From: an uncultured Beijerinckiaceae bacterium
GTDB lineage: Bacteria > Pseudomonadota > Alphaproteobacteria > Rhizobiales > Beijerinckiaceae
Direction: 5' to 3'
DNA: 21,763 nucleotides
Assembly: GCA_937863205.1 (NCBI GenBank)
Contig: CALMGA010000369.1
Coordinates: forward strand, 1 to 21,763
Part shown: positions 1 through 8,523 of the stretch, piece after piece
Position numbering within the stretch: the first letter of the stretch is position 1
Layout of the letters: each line of letters begins with the position of its first letter
Notes under the pieces: generated by a model
What the model saw: only the letters and a program-made list of their open reading frames with translations
Databases searched by the model: none
What the model was told of the DNA's origin: nothing
Translations under genes and position numbers: made by a program

Positions 1-3
1 GAT

Positions 4-972
4 ATGAGCGCGCCAGCCTGCGCGACCTGCGGCGAGGTGCAGGCCGACGCCGGGGCCCGCTTCTGCGAGAACTGCGGAGCGTCCCTCGTCGGCGGCCAAG
101 GCCATGTCGCGGGAGAGGCCACAACCGGCGGGTGCCGCTGCGCGACGCCGCAGCCCGACGAGGACGGCTTCTGCGGCACCTGCGGCAAGCGCGCCGTCTT
201 CAAGGTCCGCGCCGCCGACCGCGAAGAATGGCTCGACGCGGCAACCGCGATGGCCTGCGACCGCGGCCGTCGCCACCCGGCCAACCAGGACGCGGGCGGT
301 GTCGTCGGGCGCGCCGACGGCACGATCCTGCTCGTCGTCGCCGACGGCGTGTCGACCGCCTCGCGCTCGGACGAGGCCGCGCTCGCGGCGGTGGCGGCGA
401 GCAGGGCCGTGTTCCTTGCCGACGATGGCAGCGCCGACCGGAGGGCGACGGCGCGCGCCTGCCTCGCGCGCGCCGCCACTGCCGTCGCGGCGATGCGGTG
501 CGACGAGGACGCCGACGGGCCGGCCTCGACCCTCGTTCTCGCCGTGGTCGCCGGCCGCGAAGTCTCGCTCGCCTGGGTCGGCGACAGCCGGGCCTATCAG
601 GTGATGGCCGGCGTGCCGGCGACGCAGCTGACGCGCGACGATTCCTGGTGCATGGACGAGGTCGAGGCCAAGCGCCTGACCTATGCCGAAGCGCTCGCCG
701 ACGAGAACGCCCACGCGATCACGCAATGGCTCGGCATGGCCGAGGGCGAGCTGAGGATCCATGTCGGGAATCGCACCTTGCCGCCCGGCGCGGCCCTGCT
801 CCTGTGCAGCGACGGCTTGTGGAACTACGCCGACGAGGGCAGGGCGATGGGCGCCGCCTACAGCCAGGCGTGCCGCGATGCGGATGCCGCCGAAACCTGC
901 CGGCGCCTCGTCGCCTTCGCCAACGACAAGGGCGGCCGCGACAACATCACGGTGGCCCTCACCCGGCCATGA
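4..972 (+). CDS. PP2C-family protein serine/threonine phosphatase with two N-terminal zinc ribbons
   Basis: The 322-residue protein starts with two Cys4 zinc-ribbon units: C6/C9 with C21/C24, and C44/C46 with C57/C60. A PP2C catalytic domain follows from about residue 80 to the end. Its metal-binding motifs are visible: HPANQD (91-96), VVADGV (111-116), WVGDSRAY (191-198), CSDGLW (near 270) and GGRDNITVAL near the C terminus. PP2C enzymes are Mg/Mn-dependent phosphatases that reverse Ser/Thr phosphorylation, usually in the cytosol. No membrane segment is seen. In many bacteria, zinc-ribbon PP2Cs sit beside a Ser/Thr kinase and a VWA-domain protein. Such partners would lie upstream of this window, which I cannot see. 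The ATG at 4 is placed just before the first ribbon and is plausible, but the reading frame is open to the window edge, so an upstream start cannot be excluded. The next gene is convergent. The substrate is unknown. Confidence 0.9.
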   Translation: MSAPACATCGEVQADAGARFCENCGASLVGGQGHVAGEATTGGCRCATPQPDEDGFCGTCGKRAVFKVRAADREEWLDAATAMACDRGRRHPANQDAGGVVGRADGTILLVVADGVSTASRSDEAALAAVAASRAVFLADDGSADRRATARACLARAATAVAAMRCDEDADGPASTLVLAVVAGREVSLAWVGDSRAYQVMAGVPATQLTRDDSWCMDEVEAKRLTYAEALADENAHAITQWLGMAEGELRIHVGNRTLPPGAALLLCSDGLWNYADEGRAMGAAYSQACRDADAAETCRRLVAFANDKGGRDNITVALTRP

Positions 973-1085
973 AGCATCGGACCGAAGGTGCGCGGCGGTT
1001 CCGGAAAGGTGCGATAGGCGGGCGTGCCGCCGCCGGGTGCGGGCGATGGGTTCGTCGCGCAACGAGCGGGGCTGCAGGATCGGAC

Positions 1086-1556
1086 TCAGAACTCCACGCG
1101 CCGGACCTTGGCATCCATGGTCTCGCGGATACCCCGCGAGGCCAGCATCACTTCGGACAGGAAGGCGGCGAGCGCGCCGACGGTGCAAAGGATGCCGAGG
1201 CCGAAGAAGCCGAGCAGGATGGTCTGCGTCGCCGCCGAGCGCAGCAGACCGAGGAACAGGGTGAGCACGGTGCAGCAGGTGCAGGCGCCCGACACGGCGG
1301 CGAGAACCACGGCGCCGTCGAGCAGCAGCGAGCGTCGCTTCAAGGTCGCGAGGCGGATCAACAGGATCGTGTCGGCGCCCTTCTCGGAACGCCCGAACTG
1401 ATCTGCCAGCACGTTGACCTGATCGGCGACGCGGGCGAGCCGGGTCGTGAACACGCTCAACAGGTTCGCCACGGCCGTCAGCAGGAAGATCGGGGTCAGC
1501 GAGATCTGGATGATGTGAACAACCATATCCAGGCTGTTGCCGGTCGACTCGATCAT
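1086..1556 (-). CDS. DUF2721 family inner-membrane protein
   Basis: About 156 residues. It opens with the family hallmark IIQISLTPIFLLTAVANLL, forming the first membrane helix, followed by a charged stretch (TTRLARVADQVNVLADQF and neighbouring residues) and two further hydrophobic helices. This matches DUF2721 membrane proteins of unknown function. I chose the ATG at 1554-1556 because family members usually have only about 10-15 residues before the IIQ helix. A GTG at 1617-1619 in the same frame would add 21 polar residues. That GTG lies 12 bases after the stop of the upstream glucosidase gene and has a GGGG-containing stretch before it, so translation coupled to that gene is possible. Neither start has a textbook Shine-Dalgarno sequence. 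The gene is probably co-transcribed with the glucosidase and converges on the PP2C gene. The molecular function is unknown. Confidence 0.85.
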   Translation of the reverse strand: MIESTGNSLDMVVHIIQISLTPIFLLTAVANLLSVFTTRLARVADQVNVLADQFGRSEKGADTILLIRLATLKRRSLLLDGAVVLAAVSGACTCCTVLTLFLGLLRSAATQTILLGFFGLGILCTVGALAAFLSEVMLASRGIRETMDAKVRRVEF

Positions 1557-1631
1557 GGGCGGGTAATGGGCAAGCGGCGAGAACCTGTCAACGTGCGGCA
1601 CCAGCGATGACGAACGCACCTCAGCCCCGCT

Positions 1632-4298
1632 TCAGATGGGCTTGCGCGGCTGCAGCAGCAGCGCCACCAGGCCGGTCCACCCCGTCTGGTGCATCGCGCC
1701 GATCCCTTCCCCGGTGTCGCCGTTGAAGTATTCGTGAAAGGGAACGCAGTCCCGGAACGCCGGATCGCCGTTGAGGATGGGGTTGGCGCCGTGCACGGGG
1801 CGGCGCCCGTCGGGGCCTTTCAGGAACAGGCCGTTCAGCCGGGTCGACAGTTCGCGGGCGACGCCGCCGAGGTCGAGGAAGCGGCCGGAGCCGGTCGGAC
1901 ATTCGACCTTGAAGGACGGATCGTAGAAGCGCTCGAACTCGTAGAGCGAGTCGATGAGGAGGTAGTTGATCGGCATCCACACCGGCCCGCGCCAGTTGGA
2001 ATTGCCGCCGAACAGGCCCGAGGTCGACTCGGCCGGCTCGTAGTCCACCATCGCGTGGGTGCCGCCGAGGTCGACCACGTAAGGCACCTCCTCGTGGACC
2101 TTGGAGACGGCGCGGATGCCGTGATCGGACAGGAACTCGGTGGTTTCCAGCATGCGCGTCAGGATCGCGGTCATGCGGGTGGCGCGCAGCAGCGACAGCA
2201 GCAGGCGATCCTGCTTGCCCGGCTCCTGCGGGTGCGACACCAGGCCGGCGAGGTCCTTGCGATGGGTCAGCAGCCATTGCAGCCGGCCGGCGAAGCCCGG
2301 GAACTTGGCCAGGGCCTCGCCGTCGATCACCTGGACGGCGCACAGCGGGATCAGCCCGACCAGCGAGCGCACGCGCAGCGTCAGCCGCGTCCCGTCGGGG
2401 AGGTTCAGGATGTCGTAGTAGAACATGTCCCGATCGTCCCAGAGCCCGACCGGGTTGCCGTCCTCGCCGTCGCGAAGGTCGGTCATCGCCGCCGCGATGA
2501 AGAGGAAGTGCTCGAAGAACTTCGAGGCGATGTCCTCGTAGACCGGGTCGGCTCCGGCCAGCTCCAGGGCGATGCGCATCAGGTTGAGGGCGTACATCGC
2601 CATCCAGGCCGTGCCGTCGGACTGGCTGATATATCCACCCGTCGGCAGCGGCTTGGATCGGTCGAACACCCCGATGTTGTCGAGACCGAGGAAGCCGCCC
2701 TGGAAGATGTTGCGGCCGCCCTCGTCCTTGCGGTTCACCCACCAGGTGAAGTTCAGCATCAGCTTGTGGAAGACCCGCTCCAGGAACATGCGGTCGCCGC
2801 TGCCCCCGGATTCGCGTTCCATCTGGTAAACGCGCCAAGCCGCCCAGGCGTGCACCGGCGGGTTGACGTCGCCGAAGGCCCATTCGTAGGCCGGCAGCTG
2901 CCCGTTGGGGTTCATGTACCATTCGCGCAGCAGCAGGATCAGCTGATCCTTGGCGAAGCCGGGATCGACGATGGCGAAGGTGACGCAATGAAAGGCGAGG
3001 TCCCAGGCCGCGTACCAGGGGTACTCCCACTTGTCGGGCATCGAGATGATGTCGGCGTTGTTGAGGTGCGGCCAGTCGACGTTGCGGCCGCGGCGGCGCT
3101 CGCCCGGCGGCGGCGGCTGCGTCGGGTCGCCGTCCAGCCAGCGCCTGACGTCGTAATGGTAGTACTGCTTCGACCACAGCATTCCCGCCAGCGCCTGACG
3201 CTGCACGGCGCGGGCGTCGGCGTCCGCGATGTCCCTCTGCACGACGGCATAGAACGCGTCCGCATCCGCGAGGCGCGAGGCGACGACCGCGTCGAACGCC
3301 TCGACCGACAGCGGGGCCGCGCCGGCCGGGGCGAAGCGGTAGCGCAACGTCACGGTCGCGCCGGGTTCGATGGTCAGCCGGTCGAGAGCGGCGGCCTTGG
3401 TGCCCTCGTTGGCTGGGTTGACGCCGTCGGCGACGCCGCCGACGATCCGATCGTTGATGCCGTCCTTCGCGAAGCCGGCGTTGCGGCCGCCGTAAAGCCG
3501 GTGGTTGTTGGTTTCATTGTCGCAGAACAGGAACTCCGACGATTGAAGGGCCGAGAAGCGGCGCTCCGGCGCGTTCGGCCGGGTCGCGGCGACGGACCCA
3601 TCGGCCTGGAGGCGCAGATGCGGCTTGGCGTGGCCGGCGTCCCAGGACCAGACGTTGCGGGCCCAAAGGTGGGGAAGGACGAAGACCTCCGCCGCCTCCG
3701 CCGCGTGGTTGCGCACGCTCACCCGCATCAGGATGTCCGACGGGTCGGCCTTGGCGTATTCCACGCTCACATCGAAGTAGCGGCCGCCATCGAAGACGCC
3801 GGTGTCGATGATCTCGTATTCCCGCTCGTTGCGTCCCTTGCGGCGGTTGTTCTCCGCCACGAGGTCCTCGTAGGGGAACGCCGCCTGCGGATACTTGTAG
3901 AGCAGGCGCATGTAGGAATGGGTCGGGGTCCCATCGAGGTACCACCACAGTTCCTTGACGTCCTCGCCATGGTTGCCCTCGCCGTTGGTCAGGCCGAACA
4001 TCCGCTCCTTGAGGATGGGGTCGCGCCCGTTCCACAGGGCGAGCGACAGGCACCAGAGCTGCCGGTCGTCGCTGAAGCCGGCGATGCCGTCCTCGCCCCA
4101 GCGGTAGGCGCGCGAACGGGCGTGATCGTGCGGAAAGTATTCCCAAGCGTCGCCGCCGGCGCTGTAGTCCTCGCGCACGGTGCCCCACTGGCGCTCGCTG
4201 AGGTAGGGTCCCCAACGCCGCCAGTCCGCGCCCTGCGGTCCCAGGAGGCGCTTGCCTTCTTCCGTGTCGAGAAGTCTCGTCGGCGCGTCGGATGTCAT
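1632..4298 (-). CDS. GH63 / MGH1-like glycoside hydrolase (glucosidase)
   Basis: An 888-residue protein of the (alpha/alpha)6-barrel GH63/MGH1-like type. Near the N terminus it has the conserved block [18 protein letters not shown] with [17 protein letters not shown] just after it, typical of the large proteins annotated simply as glucosidase. Other landmarks are [11 protein letters not shown] (about residue 430), [17 protein letters not shown] (about 560, likely holding the catalytic acid Asp) and [17 protein letters not shown] (about 863, likely holding the catalytic base Glu). No signal peptide is seen, so it probably acts in the cytosol on an alpha-glucoside or related solute. Family relatives hydrolyse oligosaccharides or glucosyl/mannosylglycerate, and the substrate cannot be assigned here. 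The ATG at 4296-4298 places the protein start just before the conserved block. The frame extends to 4544 but the extra residues look non-coding. An alternative ATG is at 4326-4328. The DUF2721 gene follows closely. Confidence 0.9.
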   Translation of the reverse strand: MTSDAPTRLLDTEEGKRLLGPQGADWRRWGPYLSERQWGTVREDYSAGGDAWEYFPHDHARSRAYRWGEDGIAGFSDDRQLWCLSLALWNGRDPILKERMFGLTNGEGNHGEDVKELWWYLDGTPTHSYMRLLYKYPQAAFPYEDLVAENNRRKGRNEREYEIIDTGVFDGGRYFDVSVEYAKADPSDILMRVSVRNHAAEAAEVFVLPHLWARNVWSWDAGHAKPHLRLQADGSVAATRPNAPERRFSALQSSEFLFCDNETNNHRLYGGRNAGFAKDGINDRIVGGVADGVNPANEGTKAAALDRLTIEPGATVTLRYRFAPAGAAPLSVEAFDAVVASRLADADAFYAVVQRDIADADARAVQRQALAGMLWSKQYYHYDVRRWLDGDPTQPPPPGERRRGRNVDWPHLNNADIISMPDKWEYPWYAAWDLAFHCVTFAIVDPGFAKDQLILLLREWYMNPNGQLPAYEWAFGDVNPPVHAWAAWRVYQMERESGGSGDRMFLERVFHKLMLNFTWWVNRKDEGGRNIFQGGFLGLDNIGVFDRSKPLPTGGYISQSDGTAWMAMYALNLMRIALELAGADPVYEDIASKFFEHFLFIAAAMTDLRDGEDGNPVGLWDDRDMFYYDILNLPDGTRLTLRVRSLVGLIPLCAVQVIDGEALAKFPGFAGRLQWLLTHRKDLAGLVSHPQEPGKQDRLLLSLLRATRMTAILTRMLETTEFLSDHGIRAVSKVHEEVPYVVDLGGTHAMVDYEPAESTSGLFGGNSNWRGPVWMPINYLLIDSLYEFERFYDPSFKVECPTGSGRFLDLGGVARELSTRLNGLFLKGPDGRRPVHGANPILNGDPAFRDCVPFHEYFNGDTGEGIGAMHQTGWTGLVALLLQPRKPI

Positions 4299-4709
4299 GC
4301 TCGGGCTCGCTTCTCGGGACTCAAGCATCCGGCGGATGCGGATCAGTTCGCCCGGCCACCGGGCCTGGTACGGGCAGCCGCGCGATGCGTGCGGCGGTTC
4401 GCCGTCGGCGATCCGCGAAACATGGCCGAGCCCGGCTTGGTCGAGTCGCGCCATGGCGGCGCGATGACGATGAGGCCGGTCAGGCGATCCATGCGCCGGG
4501 CTCGTTGTTGGGCGCGGGTGAACGGTCGCCTCACATAGCCCCAAGTTTTTGGTTCGAGCGAGCGTTCACAGCTTCAGCCGACTCGGCAGGATGATCGCGG
4601 CGGGTGTGCGATGCGATCTCAATCTTCGCACCTTACGTCGGCCAGGGCGCGATCCGCTTCGACCTGCCCCCTCGACCCGCAGCTGCCCAACATCTGCCAT
4701 GGCCAGACC
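4299..4709. other. Intergenic stretch upstream of the glucosidase gene
   Basis: I see no supported gene here. Short frames on both strands lack recognisable motifs and good ribosome-binding sites. It should contain the promoter of the minus-strand glucosidase gene, but no convincing -35/-10 pair stands out. The gap ends in a channel-gene remnant. Confidence 0.5.
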
Positions 4710-4826
4710 GTGATCAAGACGCGCCCCCTCGCGCGCAGCCTGTCGACGCTGGAGGCGGCGTTCGGGCAGCTGCTGCCGACGCTGCTGATCGGGCGTGTTC
4801 TCAGCCTGACGATGAGGGACAAGTAG
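4710..4826 (+). pseudogene. C-terminal remnant of a two-TM potassium-channel-like (Ion_trans_2) gene
   Basis: The final 38 codons of this frame, ending at a TAG at 4824-4826, read as two consecutive parts: VIKTRPLARSLSTLEAAFGQ and then LLPTLLIGRVLSLTMRDK. This closely resembles the end of the pore domain in bacterial two-TM ion channels, where the selectivity filter is followed by a 'P-(L/F)-A-R-x-L-A-x-L-E-A-x-x-G-Q-L-(F/Y)-x-A-x-L-(V/L)-A-R-L-V-x-L' pattern. The first TM helix and the TVGYGD-type filter are missing in all frames immediately upstream, so this is a truncated fragment and not a functional channel. The family assignment is from memory of the pattern. The fragment is short, so confidence is moderate. 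Confidence 0.6.
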
Positions 4827-4972
4827 CGGGAACGCGATCGACCCGCGCGATATGACCCGACCCCATGCCGAGGCGGCGAAGGCCTGCGGATCGAGGGATC
4901 GCCGTCCCTGCCATCGAAGCTCCGGCAGGCTTGGTCATGCCCTTGCATTCCCCCTCGCCGAAGGAGAACGTC

Positions 4973-5788
4973 ATGTCAGAGGGTGCCATTCAGCTCGGCC
5001 TGCGCGACCTGCGCAAAGCCTTCCCGGCCAAGGGCGGAGCCGTTGCGGTGCTGGACGGACTGAGCTTCGACATCTTCGAGCGGGACTTCGTCAGCATCAT
5101 CGGGCCCTCGGGCTGCGGCAAGACAACGGTGTTCAACGTCATCGCCGGCCTGCTTGAGCCGGATTCCGGCACCCTGCGCTTCCGCGGGCAGATCGTGCCG
5201 GGCCTGCGCGGGCGGGTCGGCTACATGATGCAGAAGGATCTGCTGTTTCCCTGGCGCACCGTGCTCGGGAACGTGATGCTGGGCCTGGAAATGAAGGGCG
5301 TCGGCAAGCGGCAGGCCACCGACATCGCCCGCGAGTACCTCGCCAACTTCGGCCTGCTCGGCTTCGAGAACGCCTATCCCAGGACCCTGTCGGGGGGCAT
5401 GCGCCAGCGGGCGGCCCTCATCCGCACCCTGATCACCGATCCCGACATCCTGCTGCTCGACGAGCCGTTCTCGGCGCTGGACTACCAGACCCGGCTCTAC
5501 CTGGAAGGCGTGCTGCTCGATGCCGTCGAGCGGTTCAACAAGACGGTGGTGCTGGTCACCCACGACATCGACGAGGCGGTGGCGTTGTCCAAGCGCGTCA
5601 TCGTGCTCGGCAACCGACCGGCGAAGGTCAAGAGCGTGCACGAGATCACCCTCGCCGACCGCTCGCCGATCGGGGCGCGCAGCGACCCGCGCTTCTCCGA
5701 CCATTTCCATGCGCTCTGCGGAGAGCTCGACATCCAGACCCGTTCCCATCCGCAAGCCCGTTCGCCTTCCGGGGCGAGGGCTGCCTGA
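4973..5788 (+). CDS. ABC importer ATP-binding protein (SsuB/TauB/NrtD-type)
   Basis: A 271-residue ABC ATPase with all nucleotide-binding motifs: Walker A GPSGCGKTT (44-52, K50), Q-loop Q87 in MMQKDLLFPW, signature LSGGMRQ (139-145), Walker B ILLLDEP (159-165) with D-loop SALD, and switch His197 in VTHDIDEA. The FPW after the Q-loop and overall length match the nitrate/sulfonate/taurine importer ATPases. It powers uptake from the cytoplasmic face of the membrane. The ATG at 4973 is chosen because AAGGAGA lies six bases before it and the homologous block starts right after. The frame upstream to 4865 is not needed. The stop overlaps the permease start by one base (TGATG), so the two are translationally coupled. 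This is the first gene of a three-gene operon. The transported substrate cannot be told from the ATPase. Confidence 0.95.
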   Translation: MSEGAIQLGLRDLRKAFPAKGGAVAVLDGLSFDIFERDFVSIIGPSGCGKTTVFNVIAGLLEPDSGTLRFRGQIVPGLRGRVGYMMQKDLLFPWRTVLGNVMLGLEMKGVGKRQATDIAREYLANFGLLGFENAYPRTLSGGMRQRAALIRTLITDPDILLLDEPFSALDYQTRLYLEGVLLDAVERFNKTVVLVTHDIDEAVALSKRVIVLGNRPAKVKSVHEITLADRSPIGARSDPRFSDHFHALCGELDIQTRSHPQARSPSGARAA

Positions 5789-6654
5789 TGGCGATCGAGG
5801 CCCTCCCCACCGAGGCGGCCATCCCCGACGCCTCGACCGTTCGGCGCGGACCCGGCGCGCTCGCCCGGCTGGTCGACGGTCCGCTCGGGCGCGGCGTCAT
5901 CCAGCTCCTGCTGGTTGCAGCCTTCTTCGCGGCCTGGGAGGTGGCGGTCGACGCCGGCTGGCTCACCGAGTTCCTGGTCGGCGCGCCTTCGGGGATCTGG
6001 CGCGTGTTTCTTATGTCCGTGAAGAACGGCAGCCTCTTCGTCGATACCTGGGATACGGTGATCGAAGCGGTCCTCGGCTTCGTTATCGGCACATCAGCCG
6101 GGTCGCTCGCCGGGCTCGGCCTGTGGTATTCGCGGTTCGTCGCCAGACTCGTCGAGCCCTTCATCGTCGCGATCAACTCGGTCCCCAAGATCGCGTTGGC
6201 GCCGATCGTCATCCTGTGGTTCGGCACCGGCTTCGTGTCCAAGGTGGCGCTCGCGGTGTCGCTGACGGCCCTCGTCGCTCTGATCGCCGCCTACCAGGCG
6301 GCCCGGGATGCCGATCCCGACCTGCAGGCGCTTCTGGCTTCCATGGGAGCCTCCAAGACCCGCATCTTCGGCAAGGTGATCGTGCCCTCGACGCTTCCGG
6401 CGATCATCGGGATGTTTCGGATCAACATCGGCTTCGCCCTGGTCGGCGCGGTGGTGGGCGAGTTCATCTCCTCGCAGGCCGGGCTCGGCCACCTCATCTA
6501 CAACGCGTCCTCCCTGTACGACCTCGACGCGGTCTGGGTCGGGCTGTTCGTGCTGATGGCGGTCGGCTTCGTGCTGTACCACCTCATCGGCTTCGCCGAG
6601 CGCCGCATCCTGCCCTGGCGCCAGATCTCGACGGCCGGTCAGGTCCAGGTCTGA
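5788..6654 (+). CDS. ABC importer permease (SsuC/TauC-type, BPD_transp_1)
   Basis: A 288-residue integral membrane protein with about six hydrophobic helices: for example VIQLLLVAAFFAAWEVAV near 37-54, and later ones around 92-112, 137-147, 154-168, 210-225 and 250-270. The cytoplasmic coupling loop carries the family consensus with an invariant Gly-Ala pair, ALLASMGASKTRIFGKVIVP (181-200), which docks on the ATPase. The run NSVPKIALAPIVILWFGTG is typical of sulfonate/nitrate/bicarbonate-type permeases. It forms the membrane channel of the importer. Its ATG overlaps the ATPase stop codon. A gap of 78 bases separates it from the binding-protein gene, consistent with one operon. Confidence 0.94.
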   Translation: MAIEALPTEAAIPDASTVRRGPGALARLVDGPLGRGVIQLLLVAAFFAAWEVAVDAGWLTEFLVGAPSGIWRVFLMSVKNGSLFVDTWDTVIEAVLGFVIGTSAGSLAGLGLWYSRFVARLVEPFIVAINSVPKIALAPIVILWFGTGFVSKVALAVSLTALVALIAAYQAARDADPDLQALLASMGASKTRIFGKVIVPSTLPAIIGMFRINIGFALVGAVVGEFISSQAGLGHLIYNASSLYDLDAVWVGLFVLMAVGFVLYHLIGFAERRILPWRQISTAGQVQV

Positions 6655-6732
6655 GGGCAAGTCTGAGCGCGAACTTCATCCTGCCAGCCTGCCGTCCGGC
6701 AGCCTCGATCGTCACACCGGGAAAGACCACAG

Positions 6733-7743
6733 ATGCGCAACCGCCTCCGCCCGCCCTTCAGCTTGCCCTTGCGCTTGCCCCTGCCCACGCCCTTGCGCTC
6801 GACAGCCGTCGCCGTCGCCCTGCTCGCGGCGGCCGCTCCGGCCTCGGCCGCCGCGCTGAAGGCGACGGTCAGCCAGGCGTTTCAATCCATGCTCTACCTG
6901 CCGCTCTACGTGGCCATCGACGAGGGCTTGTTCGCCAAGGCCGGCGTCGACGTCACCAAGGAAACCGCCGGTGCTCCCAGTGTCGCGCTGTCGGCGGTGA
7001 TCTCGAAGAGCGCCGCGTTTTCGATCCACGGCCCGGAATGGACGGCTGTGGCCGCCTCCAAGGGCGCGCCGGTCAACGTCATCGCCAACGTCGTCAACGG
7101 GGCGGCGGTGTGGATCGTGACGGCGCCGGACGTTTCCTTCACCGACGTCCACAGCCTGATGGGGCAAAAGGTCGTCAGCGGGCTGATGCCCACCACCAGC
7201 ACCTCGCTGTTCCTCAAGCTCCTCAAGGAGAACGGGATGAGCAAGGACGACCTGACGCTGACCCAGGTGCAACTCGGCTCGGAGCCGGGGCCGCTGCTCG
7301 CGGGTCAGGCCAAGGTCGGCGTGATGTACGAGCCCGGGCTCGATCAGGTCGTGGCCAAGGGGATGAAGGTGGTGCTGGGCTTCCCGCAGCAGTACGGCCC
7401 CTACGCCTTTTCGGCCGTCAGCGCCCGCAGGGATGTCGACCCCGCCACCGCCCAGGCCTTCGTCGACGGCATGCAGGCCGCGATCAGGCTGATGCAAAGC
7501 GATCCGGCCAAGGCGGTCGCCGTGGCGAAGAAGGAGTTCCCGAACCTTGATCCCGCCGTGGTCGAAGCTGCGGTCAAGCGGATGATGTCCGAGAAGGTAT
7601 ATCCGCAGAGCGTCGACATCACCCCGGACGCCTTGAAGATCGCCCTCGACACCCAGATCGCCCTCGGCAATCTCGCCGGTCAGCCCGACTACGCCACCCT
7701 CGTGCGCCGCGAGTTCATCGCCAAGGCGACGGCAGGACACTGA
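6733..7743 (+). CDS. ABC importer periplasmic substrate-binding protein (NMT1/SsuA-like)
   Basis: A 336-residue exported protein. The N terminus is a long Sec-type signal: basic MRNRLR, a Leu/Pro-rich stretch made from a repetitive cttgcc/cttgcg-like DNA run, then AVAVALLAAAAPASAAA with a likely cleavage after ASA or nearby (about residue 39). The mature part begins KATVSQAFQSMLYLPLYVAI and then DEGLFAKAGVDV, the typical opening of NMT1/SsuA-like binding proteins, which collect a small solute in the periplasm and deliver it to the permease. The conserved GQK and ST.S-type ligand-loop regions follow. The family binds sulfonates, nitrate, thiamine precursors or others. I cannot infer the ligand, and no metabolic gene next to the operon helps. 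Annotations such as taurine or nitrate binding should not be assumed. It is the last gene of the operon. Confidence 0.92.
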   Translation: MRNRLRPPFSLPLRLPLPTPLRSTAVAVALLAAAAPASAAALKATVSQAFQSMLYLPLYVAIDEGLFAKAGVDVTKETAGAPSVALSAVISKSAAFSIHGPEWTAVAASKGAPVNVIANVVNGAAVWIVTAPDVSFTDVHSLMGQKVVSGLMPTTSTSLFLKLLKENGMSKDDLTLTQVQLGSEPGPLLAGQAKVGVMYEPGLDQVVAKGMKVVLGFPQQYGPYAFSAVSARRDVDPATAQAFVDGMQAAIRLMQSDPAKAVAVAKKEFPNLDPAVVEAAVKRMMSEKVYPQSVDITPDALKIALDTQIALGNLAGQPDYATLVRREFIAKATAGH

Positions 7744-7778
7744 GAGCGAGACTTCGGGGCGCGAACCTCGGCCCGGCC

Positions 7779-7799
7779 CGCTGCAGGATGTGAGCAGCG
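7779..7799 (+). terminator. Possible stem-loop after the ABC operon
   Basis: CGCTGC (7779-7784) and GCAGCG (7794-7799) form a 6-bp stem with a 9-base loop, 36 bases after the binding-protein stop. There is no U-tract, so it may only protect or mark the transcript end. Confidence 0.25.
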
Positions 7800-7946
7800 C
7801 CGCGTGCGTTCCGCGCGCCCGTTTCATGGCGGCGGGTTCGCCCGTCCTCGCGGCTTTATCCGGCAGGCTGCGGGAGGGTCTCGCCGGTGCCGTCGTGCTT
7901 GTCCGATGCGGCGACGGGCCGGCTCGCTGCCTCGACGCCACCCACG

Positions 7947-8171
7947 GTCTTGCCGGGCTGCCGGCTTCGGAGGGCAGCCAACCAGACCGCACTCGACGGC
8001 AACCGTAGGTCTGCAAACAGCCCCTTCGGCGCGAATGTCGCCAAGCACCTGGTTGCGCCGGGGCTGGAGATGGAAACCTTGATCCAGAAGGTGAGCGGCG
8101 ACTTCGAGGTCACAGGTCGCCGACGGACTCCCTTCATGTCGTTCAGTCTGCTTCGGAGATACACCTGGCAG
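7947..8171 (+). pseudogene. C-terminal remnant of a caspase-like (peptidase C14) gene
   Basis: In one frame, which has no credible start, the translation contains ANQTALDGNRRSANSPFGAN, then VAKHLVAPGLEMETLIQKVS, then GDFEVTGRRRTPF. This resembles the end of the bacterial caspase/metacaspase p20 domain, where an 'A-L-D-G-x-G-R-N-S-P-F-x-x-A-L-x-x-H-(I/L)-x-x-P-G-L-E-(I/M)' block is followed by 'V-R-x-D-V-x-x-x-T-x-G-(R/K)-Q-x-P-(F/W)'. The catalytic His and Cys blocks that should lie upstream are not found in any frame, and residues usually kept (R-x-D-V, G-R-Q) are partly altered. I read it as a decayed fragment. After about 8171 the similarity ends. The assignment rests on remembered family patterns and needs a profile search. 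Confidence 0.55.
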
Positions 8172-8523
8172 ATCGATGAGAGCGGCACGCCCTGCGGCAG
8201 GTCCGCCGGGATGACGCGAAGAGTCTCGTCATCGTGATGGTGGAAGCCGGAAGGTCCGGTTTGCCCGGCAGCGGAACCGAGGCAGGCTGCACCTCGCAGG
8301 AATGAACTCGAGAGCGTCGGGACCTTATTCCTCGAATACGTCCATCGTCGTTATCGTCCGAAATTCGAGGTGTCCTCGACACGCGGGCTTTTCTTCGTCC
8401 GGCTTTGGCATGGTGTCCGGCTTTGCCATGGTGAAATGACCGGACCCACGGGAAAGCCTGGGCTCGCAAGCCAGCCTGGACCGTCTCGTGCTTATCGCCG
8501 ACCGAGGCCGCAAGGAGTTCGCG
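8172..8523. other. Intergenic stretch before the glutathione transferase gene
   Basis: No supported gene was found. Short frames on both strands lack motifs. The stretch holds the 18-bp tandem repeat at 8398-8433 and, at its end, the ribosome-binding site AAGGAG (8512-8517). It should hold the promoter of the downstream gene, which I could not place. Confidence 0.5.
8398..8433. repeat. Tandem duplication of an 18-bp unit
   Basis: Two adjacent 18-bp copies beginning TCCGGCTTTG (8398-8415 and 8416-8433) differ at one base (TGGCATGG versus TGCCATGG). They lie about 90 bases upstream of the transferase start codon, outside any supported gene. Confidence 0.8.

Noticed and set aside
1017..1031. 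GGCGG/CCGCC hairpin between the PP2C and DUF2721 genes as a terminator
   Set aside because: A stem of only five pairs and no T-tract, expected by chance at this GC content.
1689..4538. 949-codon open frame on the plus strand over the glucosidase gene
   Set aside because: It is the antisense shadow of an intact, motif-rich glucosidase gene. Its translation has no recognisable motif and the long length is expected from very high GC at third positions.
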